A stretch of DNA of 44,098 nucleotides from Verrucomicrobiota bacterium (GTDB lineage: Bacteria > Verrucomicrobiota > Verrucomicrobiia > Limisphaerales > UBA8199). A program made the position numbers and the translations under genes. Position 1 is the stretch's first letter. Each line of letters starts with the position of its first letter. Of the stretch, positions 34,691-42,417 are shown one piece after another. The stretch is taken from positions 1 to 44,098 of the forward strand of contig PSRM01000303.1 of NCBI GenBank assembly GCA_003176045.1, in the 5' to 3' direction. The notes beneath the pieces are model-generated. The model made no database searches. It saw only the letters and a program-made list of their open reading frames with translations, and was not told the origin of the DNA.

Positions 34691-36091
34691 ATGCAAGAGG
34701 ACACCATTGCCGCAATCGCCACGCCGTTAGGTGAGGGCGGATTGGCGGTGATCCGGATTTCAGGAACTGAGGCCATTGCGGTTGCCGAACGGTGCTTCAA
34801 ACCCGTGAACAAAACCAGTCCCTCTGCCGCTCCTACGCACACCCTGCATTTCGGTCACATAGCTCGACATTGCGAGAACATAGATGAAGTCCTTTTGGCC
34901 GTTATGCGCGCTCCGCAAACGTTTACACGAGAGGACGTCGTGGAGATTACGTGCCACGGCGGGCTGCTGCCTGCCAAACTTGTGCTTGATGCAGTGCTCG
35001 CGAGCGGCGCGCGCTTGGCCGAGCCAGGTGAATTTACAAGACGCGCTTTCCTCAATGGACGGATTGACCTGGCGCAGGCGGAGGCGGTGGCGGACCTCAT
35101 CCATTCCCGAACCGAGCTGGCGCTGCGTGCTGCCAACGAGCAATTGGCGGGCAAACTCTCGCAGCGCATCAATCAGCTTCGCGATCAAATGCTCCAAACC
35201 CTGGCGCATATCGAGGCGCACATAGATTTTCCCGACGAAGACATCGCCCCAGACACGCGTGGACAACTTATCGGGCGATTAGGAGAAGGCGTTGCGTTCA
35301 TGGATCAGCTGCTTCGGACTGCCAACGAGGGGCAAATCCTGCGGCGCGGCGTGCGGGCGGCCATTGTGGGACGTACTAACGCAGGCAAGTCGAGCCTGCT
35401 CAATCAGCTCCTGGGGCATGATCGAGCGATTGTGTCGGCCATTCCGGGAACGACGCGAGATACGATCGAAGAGACCGCCAATATCCGAGGGGTGCCTGTG
35501 GTTTTCATAGACACGGCAGGGCTGCGGGAGGCGAGAGATGAGATCGAGGTCGAGGGAATCCGCCGCAGCCGCGAGAGCTTGCAGAAGGCGGACTTAATTC
35601 TCCATGTGATGGATGCGTCGGAGCCGCTTGCGGAAATGGATCGGGAATATTGGGTGGAGTTTGGGGGGCGGAAACGCATTGTCGTGCTGAATAAAAGCGA
35701 TTTGCCGAGGAGGGTGGAGGTTGAGGAGTTGCGACGAAGAGGACAAAGTGAAAGACAAAGTGAAAGACAAAGTGGCGAGGGCGTTGCGGTGAGTTGTTTA
35801 ACAGGGCAGGGGATCGAAGCACTAAAAGACACAATCAAAGCGGCGATATGGTCGGGCGAGGTAAAAGCCGAGATGCTGGAAGTGATGATCAACTCCCGGC
35901 ATCAGGAAGCGCTTAACCGTGCTCGGGCGGCGACCGAGCGCACTCTTGAGGCGCTGCGAACAGATCAGACGCTTGAGTTGGTGGCCATGGACCTGCGCAT
36001 CGCGGTCAATGCGATCGGGGAGATCGTTGGCAAGACCACAACCGAGGACTTGCTGGACATGATCTTCAGCCAGTTTTGCATCGGGAAGTGA
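34691..36091 (+). CDS. mnmE: tRNA uridine-5-carboxymethylaminomethyl GTPase MnmE
   Basis: MnmE works with MnmG to modify wobble uridine 34 in tRNA. The 466-residue protein begins MQEDTIAAIATPLGEGGLAVIRISG, and has GRTNAGKSS (P-loop 227-235), DTAGLRE, NKSD, a G5-like VSCLTGQG, and the ending FCIGK with the critical cysteine at 463. ATG 34691 matches the family start. Between the NKSD and VSC segments the G domain carries GQSERQSERQSGEG, encoded by a 12-bp tandem array (35742-35774) that is identical over 31 bases to one at 5636. The insert lies in a loop and probably does not abolish function. Confidence 0.95.
   Translation: MQEDTIAAIATPLGEGGLAVIRISGTEAIAVAERCFKPVNKTSPSAAPTHTLHFGHIARHCENIDEVLLAVMRAPQTFTREDVVEITCHGGLLPAKLVLDAVLASGARLAEPGEFTRRAFLNGRIDLAQAEAVADLIHSRTELALRAANEQLAGKLSQRINQLRDQMLQTLAHIEAHIDFPDEDIAPDTRGQLIGRLGEGVAFMDQLLRTANEGQILRRGVRAAIVGRTNAGKSSLLNQLLGHDRAIVSAIPGTTRDTIEETANIRGVPVVFIDTAGLREARDEIEVEGIRRSRESLQKADLILHVMDASEPLAEMDREYWVEFGGRKRIVVLNKSDLPRRVEVEELRRRGQSERQSERQSGEGVAVSCLTGQGIEALKDTIKAAIWSGEVKAEMLEVMINSRHQEALNRARAATERTLEALRTDQTLELVAMDLRIAVNAIGEIVGKTTTEDLLDMIFSQFCIGK
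35742..35774. repeat. GACAAAGTGAAA 12-bp array inside mnmE
   Basis: Almost three copies of GACAAAGTGAAA encode a QSER repeat. The same array, in a different reading frame, lies just upstream of coaC at 5636-5668. Confidence 0.9.
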
Positions 36092-36107
36092 CGACGAAAA
36101 CAACCCA

Positions 36108-36241
36108 ACGCAAAGACGCAAAGACGCAAAGACGCAAGGAATAACGGAAGTCTGACAGAAAAATTTCAGGACAAAGAGATTTTCTGTTCTAAGTTTTTTG
36201 TTCAGCATTGCTTTGTCTTTGCGCCTTTGCGTCTTTGCGTT
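36108..36241. repeat. Inverted GCAAAGAC arrays between mnmE and lnt
   Basis: An AACGCAAAGACGCAAAGACG-type array of 8-base units (36108-36139) is inverted at 36211-36241 (about 28 of 31 bases match). An inner stem ACAGAAAAAT/ATTTTCTGT lies near 36155-36187 and a TTTTTTG run is close by. Placed between convergent stops, it may act as a bidirectional terminator. Confidence 0.8.
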
Positions 36242-36251
36242 AAAGCCTTTC

Positions 36252-38108
36252 TTATCCAATTGCCGCTCTCGTGCTTTTGCGCCCTAGCCATCTTCTCGCA
36301 GTAACGCAAATCCCTGCTGCCACGCAGGTCCAGCCAAACCAATCTCCATGCCGGCTGTAAAAGGTGCGCCCATGCTCCACCGGCGCCGGCAGCGGGATCT
36401 GCGCACTCATGAAACCCGGTCCATAGATGGTGTGCTGGCCATCGTACAAGATCTGCTGAATGCGGCCTTGCGGGTCTATCCAGCAACTCAAGCCGTTGTT
36501 GGTGCAACGCACCAGCGGGATGCCGTTCTCGACCGCTCGAAACATTGCGGCGGCGGCATGTTGCCATTGCTCGGCGCTCTCATCGAACCAGCCATCATTC
36601 GTTAGATTTACGAGCAGGTTTACATCCGGCCCGGTCCTTCCCAGTTGCGGAAATGTATCCTCGAAACAAATCAGAATGGATGCAGTGGCCTCCCAGTGGT
36701 GTGGCTCGGACAAGTGGAACTGTCCGGCCCGATCGCCCGGTGTAAACTCGCCCGTAATCGGCGTGAACCATTTCAAAAACGGCAGCCAGCGCTGAAAGGG
36801 AATGTATTCGCCGAACATCACCAGGCTCCGCTTGCGATAACGGTCCAGCACCCGGCCCTCCGGGCTGATGAGGAATCCGGAGTTGAAGTAGTTGTAAGAG
36901 TTTTCATCTTCCGGGTCCAGGCCCTCGGCGCGTAATTCATAGTCGTCCGCGCAAACAACCATCCAGACACGGTGCCGCTGCGCGACTCCGGCAACCTTGT
37001 AGAACATGTTTGTATTTTTGAGAGGATGGGGAATCGCTGATTCCGGCCAGATCAGCAGGTCCGTTTGGTTCGTAAGGGCCTGTTCGGTTAATTGGAGCAA
37101 ATCCACAAAGCGTTCGTCAGCCTTCTCCCGGTCCCATATCACAGTCTGTGGAATGCTCGGCTGCACGAGTGTTACCCGGAGGCTATGTTCTTCAGGCAAT
37201 GTAGTTGCCACGTGTCGGAACCCAAGCAAGCACACGACGATACAGACCATCAGCGGCAAAAAAATCTCGCTTACCCAAACCGAGCGCTGCATCGGATGGC
37301 GCAGGATCATTTGCCCGGTGGAAACCAGCGACAGCGAAAACCAAACCAGAAGAAATGAAATTCCATAAACGCCGGTAATCGAGGCGATTTGAATGAGAGG
37401 TAGCAACTGGTATTGGGAGTCGCCGAGCAGGTTCCAGGGAAATCCTCCGAGAAAACGCGCCTGGATCATCTCCAGCCCAACCCATAAGGCCGCTCCTCCA
37501 AGCGCCCACGTCGTTCGTTGCGACCAGGTTGACGCCGGCTTCGAACCCGCCGCAGTAGCAAGCCGTTGTTGTAGCAAACCAATAAAGGACGATCGAACCG
37601 TAGGGCTGACACCAACCGCGCTTTCGAGAATCTGGCCCTGGACTTCCGATGTTGGACTTTGGACTTTGGACTTTGGACTTTGGACTTGCGGTTTTGGACT
37701 TTGGACTTTGGACCTTGGACTTTGGACTTCCGGTTTTGGACTTTGGACTTCGCCTTGGACATTGAACTTTGCGCTTTTCACGCACACCCAAACTGCGGGA
37801 AAAAGCGCCTGCGTGCCGCTCAAAGCCAGCCACCCGACGGCCGGTCCGAATGGTATCCCGTGCCAGCGATACGGAATCAGGAGCAACCAATAAAGAGATA
37901 CCAGATAATTTGTGAGGCCCGCCACATAACCTATTCTCAACCGTTCCCACCGTGTCCGGCCTGCCGCGGACACCAGCATCAATCCCGGCGCTAACCAGGC
38001 CAGGCCGGCGATGGAAATTTTCGGAAATGCGCATGCCAGTAAGAATCCAGAAAAGACGGCCAGGAGGTAGCGGCTTCCAAAGAAGGTCCTGGCTTTGAGG
38101 ATGTTCAC
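36252..38108 (-). CDS. lnt: Apolipoprotein N-acyltransferase
   Basis: Lnt adds the third acyl chain to lipoproteins in the inner membrane. The N-terminal helices are followed by TTWALGGAALWVGLEM...FPWNLLGDSQY and the nitrilase-fold domain. Catalytic residues fit E356 (LLIWPESAIP), K426 (YRKRSLVMFGEY) and C481 (ILICFEDTFP), with spacing like the well-studied enzyme. At 618 residues it is about 100 longer than usual. About 50 of the extra residues, roughly 114-160 (KVQSPKS repeats), are encoded by a GTCCAAA heptamer array in the loop before the WVGLEMIQ helix. Start is GTG 38108 (MNILKARTFFGSRYLLAVFSG); no ATG is in frame nearby. Confidence 0.95.
   Translation of the reverse strand: MNILKARTFFGSRYLLAVFSGFLLACAFPKISIAGLAWLAPGLMLVSAAGRTRWERLRIGYVAGLTNYLVSLYWLLLIPYRWHGIPFGPAVGWLALSGTQALFPAVWVCVKSAKFNVQGEVQSPKPEVQSPRSKVQSPKPQVQSPKSKVQSPTSEVQGQILESAVGVSPTVRSSFIGLLQQRLATAAGSKPASTWSQRTTWALGGAALWVGLEMIQARFLGGFPWNLLGDSQYQLLPLIQIASITGVYGISFLLVWFSLSLVSTGQMILRHPMQRSVWVSEIFLPLMVCIVVCLLGFRHVATTLPEEHSLRVTLVQPSIPQTVIWDREKADERFVDLLQLTEQALTNQTDLLIWPESAIPHPLKNTNMFYKVAGVAQRHRVWMVVCADDYELRAEGLDPEDENSYNYFNSGFLISPEGRVLDRYRKRSLVMFGEYIPFQRWLPFLKWFTPITGEFTPGDRAGQFHLSEPHHWEATASILICFEDTFPQLGRTGPDVNLLVNLTNDGWFDESAEQWQHAAAAMFRAVENGIPLVRCTNNGLSCWIDPQGRIQQILYDGQHTIYGPGFMSAQIPLPAPVEHGRTFYSRHGDWFGWTCVAAGICVTARRWLGRKSTRAAIG
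37628..37768. repeat. GGACTTT heptamer array inside lnt
   Basis: About 15-18 degenerate 7-base units (GGACTTT, with GGTTTTG-type changes) within the lnt coding sequence. Read as GTCCAAA on the coding strand it passes through all three frames, giving V-Q-S-P-K-S-K. The unit has no stop triplet on either strand. The spacer array 3554-3605 uses the same unit. Confidence 0.9.
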
Positions 38109-38196
38109 CCATCAGGACTTTAGCAGTCCAAAAGTCCAAAGTCCAAAATTGAAAGAGGCGCGTCGTGGAGCTCTGGTCGCCCTCGGCCGTCTAAGG

Positions 38197-38297
38197 GAAA
38201 GCGGCAGAGGGCTGCCGCACTCCAAGACGCTGCCGCGCTTTCGTGAGCGCCTCGAATTACCGAAGGTTTTGGAGTGCGGCAGTCCTCTGCCGCTTTC
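38197..38297. repeat. REPIN-like element, family TTGGAGTGCGGC, copy 3
   Basis: A 29-base arm (38197-38225) is inverted with one mismatch at 38269-38297. Each arm has its own GCGGCAG/CTGCCGC hairpin. It lies between lnt and thpR and is the closest relative of copy 1. Confidence 0.9.
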
Positions 38298-38441
38298 GCA
38301 TTCTCGCCGATGATCGACGGTATTTAAGCGCAGACCGTTCAAAGTTAAACTGAACGTCAGCGGTGGTTCAAATAGCCGATTATGGTCCCGCTTGACCTTC
38401 AATTTTCCTGTCCTGTGGAGAGGTTTTGGGCTACATGAGCC

Positions 38442-39056
38442 ATGGTGCAAAGCGATGGGGCAAAATACCGGCTCTTCATATCCATTCACCTGCCCGATGA
38501 AGTGAAATCGGCCATGGAACAATTGCGATCTGAAATCTCTCAGGCTTTGCCGCGCGCGTCCATTCGATGGCTTCCGCGCGATCAACTGCACCTGACGCTG
38601 AAATTCCTCGGGAACACGGAAGCCGCAAACGTGGATCCGCTCACAAACGCGTTGCGGACGCTTTCGAATAACTTTTCCGCGATCGAACTAACTGCGCGCG
38701 GCTTGGGCTGTTTCCCGGATATAAGGCGTCCCCGCGTGATTTGGGTAGGCGTGCAGGACCATCGGTCGGAACTTGAGCTTTTGCATAAGGCAATCTGCAC
38801 TGCCATTCAGCCGTTTACTGCGCCGGAGCCCGAGGAGAAATTCACCGGACACGCCACGCTCGGTAGGATCAAACAAATCTCGCGTTCTGAGGCAAAGGTC
38901 CTGTCTAAGATGATAGAAAGCCATTCGCAAACGCTCCTCGGGACATGGACGGCGGCAAACGTCGAGTTGATGCGCAGTGAATTATCCTCGCAAGGTGCGC
39001 ACCACACATGCGTTGCGTCCGTCCCGCTGAAGGGGTCGAGAGCTCCCGGCCTGTAG
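38442..39056 (+). CDS. thpR: RNA 2',3'-cyclic phosphodiesterase
   Basis: A 204-residue 2H phosphoesterase of the LigT/ThpR family. The two H-x-T-x motifs are H50-LTL (QLHLTLKFLG) and H137-ATL (GHATLGRIK). The typical family opening RLFISIHLPDEVK and the EFNVEL-like end (WTAANVELMRSELSSQGAHHTCVASVPL) are present. ATG 38442 is used. Its end is followed immediately by the GTAGCAGCCGAGGTAACGAG module and a long heptamer array. Confidence 0.92.
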   Translation: MVQSDGAKYRLFISIHLPDEVKSAMEQLRSEISQALPRASIRWLPRDQLHLTLKFLGNTEAANVDPLTNALRTLSNNFSAIELTARGLGCFPDIRRPRVIWVGVQDHRSELELLHKAICTAIQPFTAPEPEEKFTGHATLGRIKQISRSEAKVLSKMIESHSQTLLGTWTAANVELMRSELSSQGAHHTCVASVPLKGSRAPGL

Positions 39057-39216
39057 CAGCCGAGGTAACGAGGCTCCTTCTGTCCTCTGTCCTCTGTCCT
39101 CCGCCCTCTGTCCTTCCGTCCTCTGTCTTCTGTCCTCTGTCCTCTGTCTTCTGACCTCTGACCTCTGTCTTCTGACCTCTGACCTCTGACCTCTGACCTC
39201 TGACCTCTGACCTCTG
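39053..39216. repeat. CTCTGTC/CTCTGAC heptamer array, about 20 units
   Basis: GTAGCAGCCGAGGTAACGAG (39053-39072, the same module as 4569) is followed by some 20 units of 7 bases, CTCTGTC changing to CTCTGAC (39079-39216). It ends 63 bases before the DUF1326 gene. It is the longest array in the window. Confidence 0.9.
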
Positions 39217-39228
39217 CTGCGGTGGTGG

Positions 39229-39257
39229 TTGTAATTTGCCAGTAAATCGCTGATACT
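39229..39257 (+). promoter_or_regulatory. Possible promoter for the DUF1326 gene
   Basis: TTGTAA (39229-39234) and GATACT (39252-39257) with a 17-base spacer, 22 bases before ATG 39280. Both hexamers are only 4/6 matches to consensus, so this is weak. Confidence 0.3.
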
Positions 39258-39279
39258 TAAGGCGAACAACTTACGAACT

Positions 39280-40017
39280 ATGAAAAATCTATTTCCTTCT
39301 TCTGTTCTGACCGCGCTCGCTGCCGGTATTGTTTCACTGCCCTGCCTGGTTGCCTTGGCCAAGGACGAACCAAAAACATCATGGAAAATCACTGGCGACC
39401 TTGAAGAGGCCTGTTCCTGCCGCGCCGCCTGCCCGTGCTGGTTTAAGTCCAAACCCTCGCGAATGACGTGCGATGGCGTGCAGGCCGTGTTCATCAAGAG
39501 CGGCAATTACGGAAAAACGCTGCTGGACGGTCTCGCGATGGCTCAGTTTGTCCAAAGCCCGGAAGGCAAAAGCATGTTCGAATCTTTTGGCAGTTGGAAT
39601 TTCGATTACGTGTACATTGACGAACACGCAACCGACGAGCAACGCGCTGCGCTCAAGGAAGTGGCCGCCCACCTGTTCCCCGCCGCGGCTAAATCGCGCG
39701 AGTTTCGTTTCGTGCCCATTTCTCGGACCATTGAAGGCAAGGAGCATAGCGTCACCGTCGGCTCCATCGGCTCCTTCTCGGGCCACCTGATCGGCGGCGG
39801 CTACTCAGGCAGCCCGAAAGTCATCAATCCTCCCCTCGCCGACCCCACCCACCAGCAGTACTGGCAAGGGGAAACCTCGAAATTGAATTACAGCGATGCC
39901 GGCCAGGGCTGGGAATACAAGGATTCGAACTATATGTTCAACTCCTTCAAAGTCTCCGGCAAACAATACGCCCAATACGAGGCCGACATGGCGAAGAAGA
40001 TGGCCGCTGGAAAATAA
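39280..40017 (+). CDS. Secreted DUF1326 protein
   Basis: A 245-residue exported protein of the DUF1326 family, function unknown. A signal peptide (MKNLFPSSVLTALAAGIVSLPCLVALA) is followed by the family signature with four cysteines, C45, C47, C51, C53 (EEACSCRAACPCWF), a candidate metal or disulfide site. Later GSWNFDYVYIDEHATDEQ, ISRTIEGKEHSVTVG and PLADPTHQQYWQGETSKLNYSDAGQGWEY are typical. ATG 39280 is supported by the signal peptide. Stands alone with spacer repeats on both sides. Confidence 0.85.
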   Translation: MKNLFPSSVLTALAAGIVSLPCLVALAKDEPKTSWKITGDLEEACSCRAACPCWFKSKPSRMTCDGVQAVFIKSGNYGKTLLDGLAMAQFVQSPEGKSMFESFGSWNFDYVYIDEHATDEQRAALKEVAAHLFPAAAKSREFRFVPISRTIEGKEHSVTVGSIGSFSGHLIGGGYSGSPKVINPPLADPTHQQYWQGETSKLNYSDAGQGWEYKDSNYMFNSFKVSGKQYAQYEADMAKKMAAGK

Positions 40018-40126
40018 GAATTGCCCGCGAAACACGCTAAATACGCTGAAGGGAACACATACTTCGCATCATTTCCCGTATTTAGCAGGCATAAGTTTTT
40101 GGCTCGGTTCCAGACAGAACTCCCAC

Positions 40127-40160
40127 TCAATATTCGTGTCTATTCGTGTCCATTCGTGGC
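40127..40160. repeat. TATTCGTGTC short tandem repeat
   Basis: Three copies of a 9-10 base unit (ATTCGTGTC) 30 bases before the SIS gene. It is the inverted form of the repeat near 9633-9661. Confidence 0.7.
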
Positions 40161-40184
40161 TTTAAATTCCGATAACTATTACCC

Positions 40185-42077
40185 ATGACCGACTCTGCCA
40201 AACTGCGATCCACCGACTTCCTCAAAATCAGCGACCAATTCAAACTCGGCGCACTCACCACCGAATCCTCGCACCCAATAACCGCTAACCTAAGCGACAC
40301 CGCAAAACAAGACCTCCCCGCCGCGCTGGGTTTGCTCTTCGACGTGGATGCAGATGTCGTCCGGACCTATGGCCAGTTCGTCGCCTCGGGTAAAGCTCGC
40401 AGCATCAAAGAACATGTCCTGCGTTCGTTGAAATCTGGCGGCAAGCTCTTCTTCACCGGCTGTGGCTCGACAGGCCGCCTAAGCATCCAGTTGGTCTCGA
40501 TCTGGCGCGACTTCTGGCAACGCCAGCGCTCTCGGAGCGCCGAATTCCATTTCGGCGCGACTGGAGGCAACCGCGTGGCCGAGGATTTCGAGCATCGCGC
40601 CTTCAGCGTCATGGCCGGCGGCGATTACGCTCTCATCAAGGCGGTCGAAGGCTTCGAAGATTTCACCGCCTTCGGCAAGAAGCAGATCGACGATCTCGGC
40701 CTCTCAGCCAATGACGTGGTCTTCGCGATCACGGAAGGCGGGGAGACTTCATTCGTTATTGGCACTGCCTGGAAAGGAGTCGAGGTCGGGGCGAAGGTCT
40801 ATTTCGTGTACAACAATCCGGATGACGTCCTGTGCCGGCACGTCCAACGCAGCCGCGAGGTGATCGAGGAACCGCGCATCGAAAAGATCAATCTCACAAC
40901 CGGTCCCATGGCAATCACAGGCTCTACGCGCATGCAGGCCACAACCATTCAGCTTTGTGTCCTGCTGACTGTGTTGGAGATGGTGCTGCGCGACCTCATT
41001 CGCGAGATCGAACCGAACGGTCCATCGGGGCTCGACTCCGAAGCCGTCCCTCCACAATTCCTCGAGAAGCTCACCGAGTTGCATGCCACCCTCAAATCAC
41101 AGCCCCTTCTGGAGCAACTTGCAAAGCTCACGGCCCTCGAAGAATCCATCTATCGCTCTGGGCACAAAAACAACTACTTCGCCGACCGCTTCGGCATTGA
41201 CATGCTCACCGACACCACCGAGCGCTCGCCCACCTACTGCACACCTCCTTTCCGCAAGCATGATGATCCTGCCGCCACCGAATCCTGGGCCTTCCTTTTT
41301 GTCCCCTCCGCCAGCACGCCGCAGGCCTGGGAACGAATCATCAAACGCCAGCCCAAATGCGTCGAGTGGAGCGAGGCCGAGGTTCGAGAGTTGGTCGGCG
41401 ACGAAAAAGCCCCTCGCACAAACGAAATCGTGCGCAAGATCAGCTACAACGAATTGATGCGTTTCAAGGTTGGCCTGGACGGTGTTCGTTACCGTCCCTT
41501 AGGCAAAGGCGATTGCGCAGTGGCCATCGTTTCGGAAGAGGAGAAATCGTCTCTCCTCTCAGCAACAGGGTTTCATCGCGTCCAACTGGAAGCCGCCAGA
41601 AACGCCGGAGCCCAGGTTGGCCTCATCTATTTTGGCCGCAAAGAATCGCTCCCAGAGATCACCACTTTTGTGTCCAAATGGGACCCTGCCTGCATCTCAG
41701 TCCTGGTTCCCGTTCCCGCCACCGACTTCCTCCTCGACGGCGTCACGCGCATCGCCGTCAAAACCCTCCTTAACACGCTCTCCACCTGCACCATGGTTCG
41801 CCTTGGCCGCGTGATGGGCAACTACATGATCTGGGTCGTTCCCAGCAACCTTAAGCTCATTGACCGCTCCACTCGCTACATCCAACGGCTCACCAACCTC
41901 GATTACACCGCCGCCAATCAGCTCCTCTTCGAAGTCATCGAATACGTCGAGCCCCGCATGAAAGCCGACCAGGCCTATCCCCCGGTTGTCGGCGTCTCCG
42001 TCCTCCGCGCCCGCCACGGCTTGAGCAACGAGGAAGCGGAGAAGAAGTTGATGAGCGAACTGGGAGCGGAGACTTAA
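40185..42077 (+). CDS. Double-SIS GKRP/MurQ-like protein
   Basis: A 630-residue protein with two SIS (sugar isomerase) domains. The first (about 70-260) has KLFFTGCGSTGRLS, FAITEGGETSFV and ITGSTRMQATTIQ (TGSTRM at 245-250). This signature is shared by MurNAc-6-phosphate etherases (MurQ) and the glucokinase regulatory protein. The second SIS domain is in the C-terminal half, followed by a small helical end (ARHGLSNEEAEKKL) like the UBA-type end of MurQ. Length and two-domain layout resemble the glucokinase regulatory protein (GKRP) more than MurQ (~300 residues). Whether it is an etherase, an isomerase or a regulator cannot be decided. ATG 40185 is used. Confidence 0.85.
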   Translation: MTDSAKLRSTDFLKISDQFKLGALTTESSHPITANLSDTAKQDLPAALGLLFDVDADVVRTYGQFVASGKARSIKEHVLRSLKSGGKLFFTGCGSTGRLSIQLVSIWRDFWQRQRSRSAEFHFGATGGNRVAEDFEHRAFSVMAGGDYALIKAVEGFEDFTAFGKKQIDDLGLSANDVVFAITEGGETSFVIGTAWKGVEVGAKVYFVYNNPDDVLCRHVQRSREVIEEPRIEKINLTTGPMAITGSTRMQATTIQLCVLLTVLEMVLRDLIREIEPNGPSGLDSEAVPPQFLEKLTELHATLKSQPLLEQLAKLTALEESIYRSGHKNNYFADRFGIDMLTDTTERSPTYCTPPFRKHDDPAATESWAFLFVPSASTPQAWERIIKRQPKCVEWSEAEVRELVGDEKAPRTNEIVRKISYNELMRFKVGLDGVRYRPLGKGDCAVAIVSEEEKSSLLSATGFHRVQLEAARNAGAQVGLIYFGRKESLPEITTFVSKWDPACISVLVPVPATDFLLDGVTRIAVKTLLNTLSTCTMVRLGRVMGNYMIWVVPSNLKLIDRSTRYIQRLTNLDYTAANQLLFEVIEYVEPRMKADQAYPPVVGVSVLRARHGLSNEEAEKKLMSELGAET

Positions 42078-42417
42078 TTCTATCGTCGCACAGGCCGCCC
42101 ACGCCCCTCAATCTTACGCGGGAGTCCTCGACCTCGCCCGGGCCGAAGGCCCTGGTTAGCGGTTGATGAGCGAATTGGGCGCTGGCAGTTAATTTTAACG
42201 CCGCAAAGCGCGCCCAAGCTTCAAGCTTATTCGGGGTCCTTCACCTCGCCAGGGCTGAAGGCCCAGGTTCATACCAGCCCAGCGCAAGCGAGGCACGAGC
42301 GCCGCCCTGGGTAACGCGGCCAAAAAGCAGTTGAGCCCTGAAAGGGCGATTCATCTTGGTTACTGCGGCCTTTTCGACCTTGTGTCGGGCGCTAATTGAG
42401 ATTCAATTAGGCGCAGG
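42078..42417. other. Repeat-filled spacer
   Basis: No gene is supported. The spacer contains AGGGCTGAAGGCCCAGG and GGGCCGAAGGCCCTGG palindromes, a copy (42274-42314) of the CAGCCCAG(G)GC...GCCCTGGG block seen at 33669-33704, and AGCCCTGAAAGGGC. GTTGATGAGCGAA(T/C)TGGG(A/C)GC occurs at 42047 and again about 42162, suggesting that the end of the preceding gene was duplicated. Confidence 0.7.

Noticed and set aside
37192-38139. Minus-strand 315-codon frame overlapping lnt
   Set aside because: A different frame of lnt that stays open mainly because the GTCCAAA array has no stops; the correct frame carries the catalytic residues.
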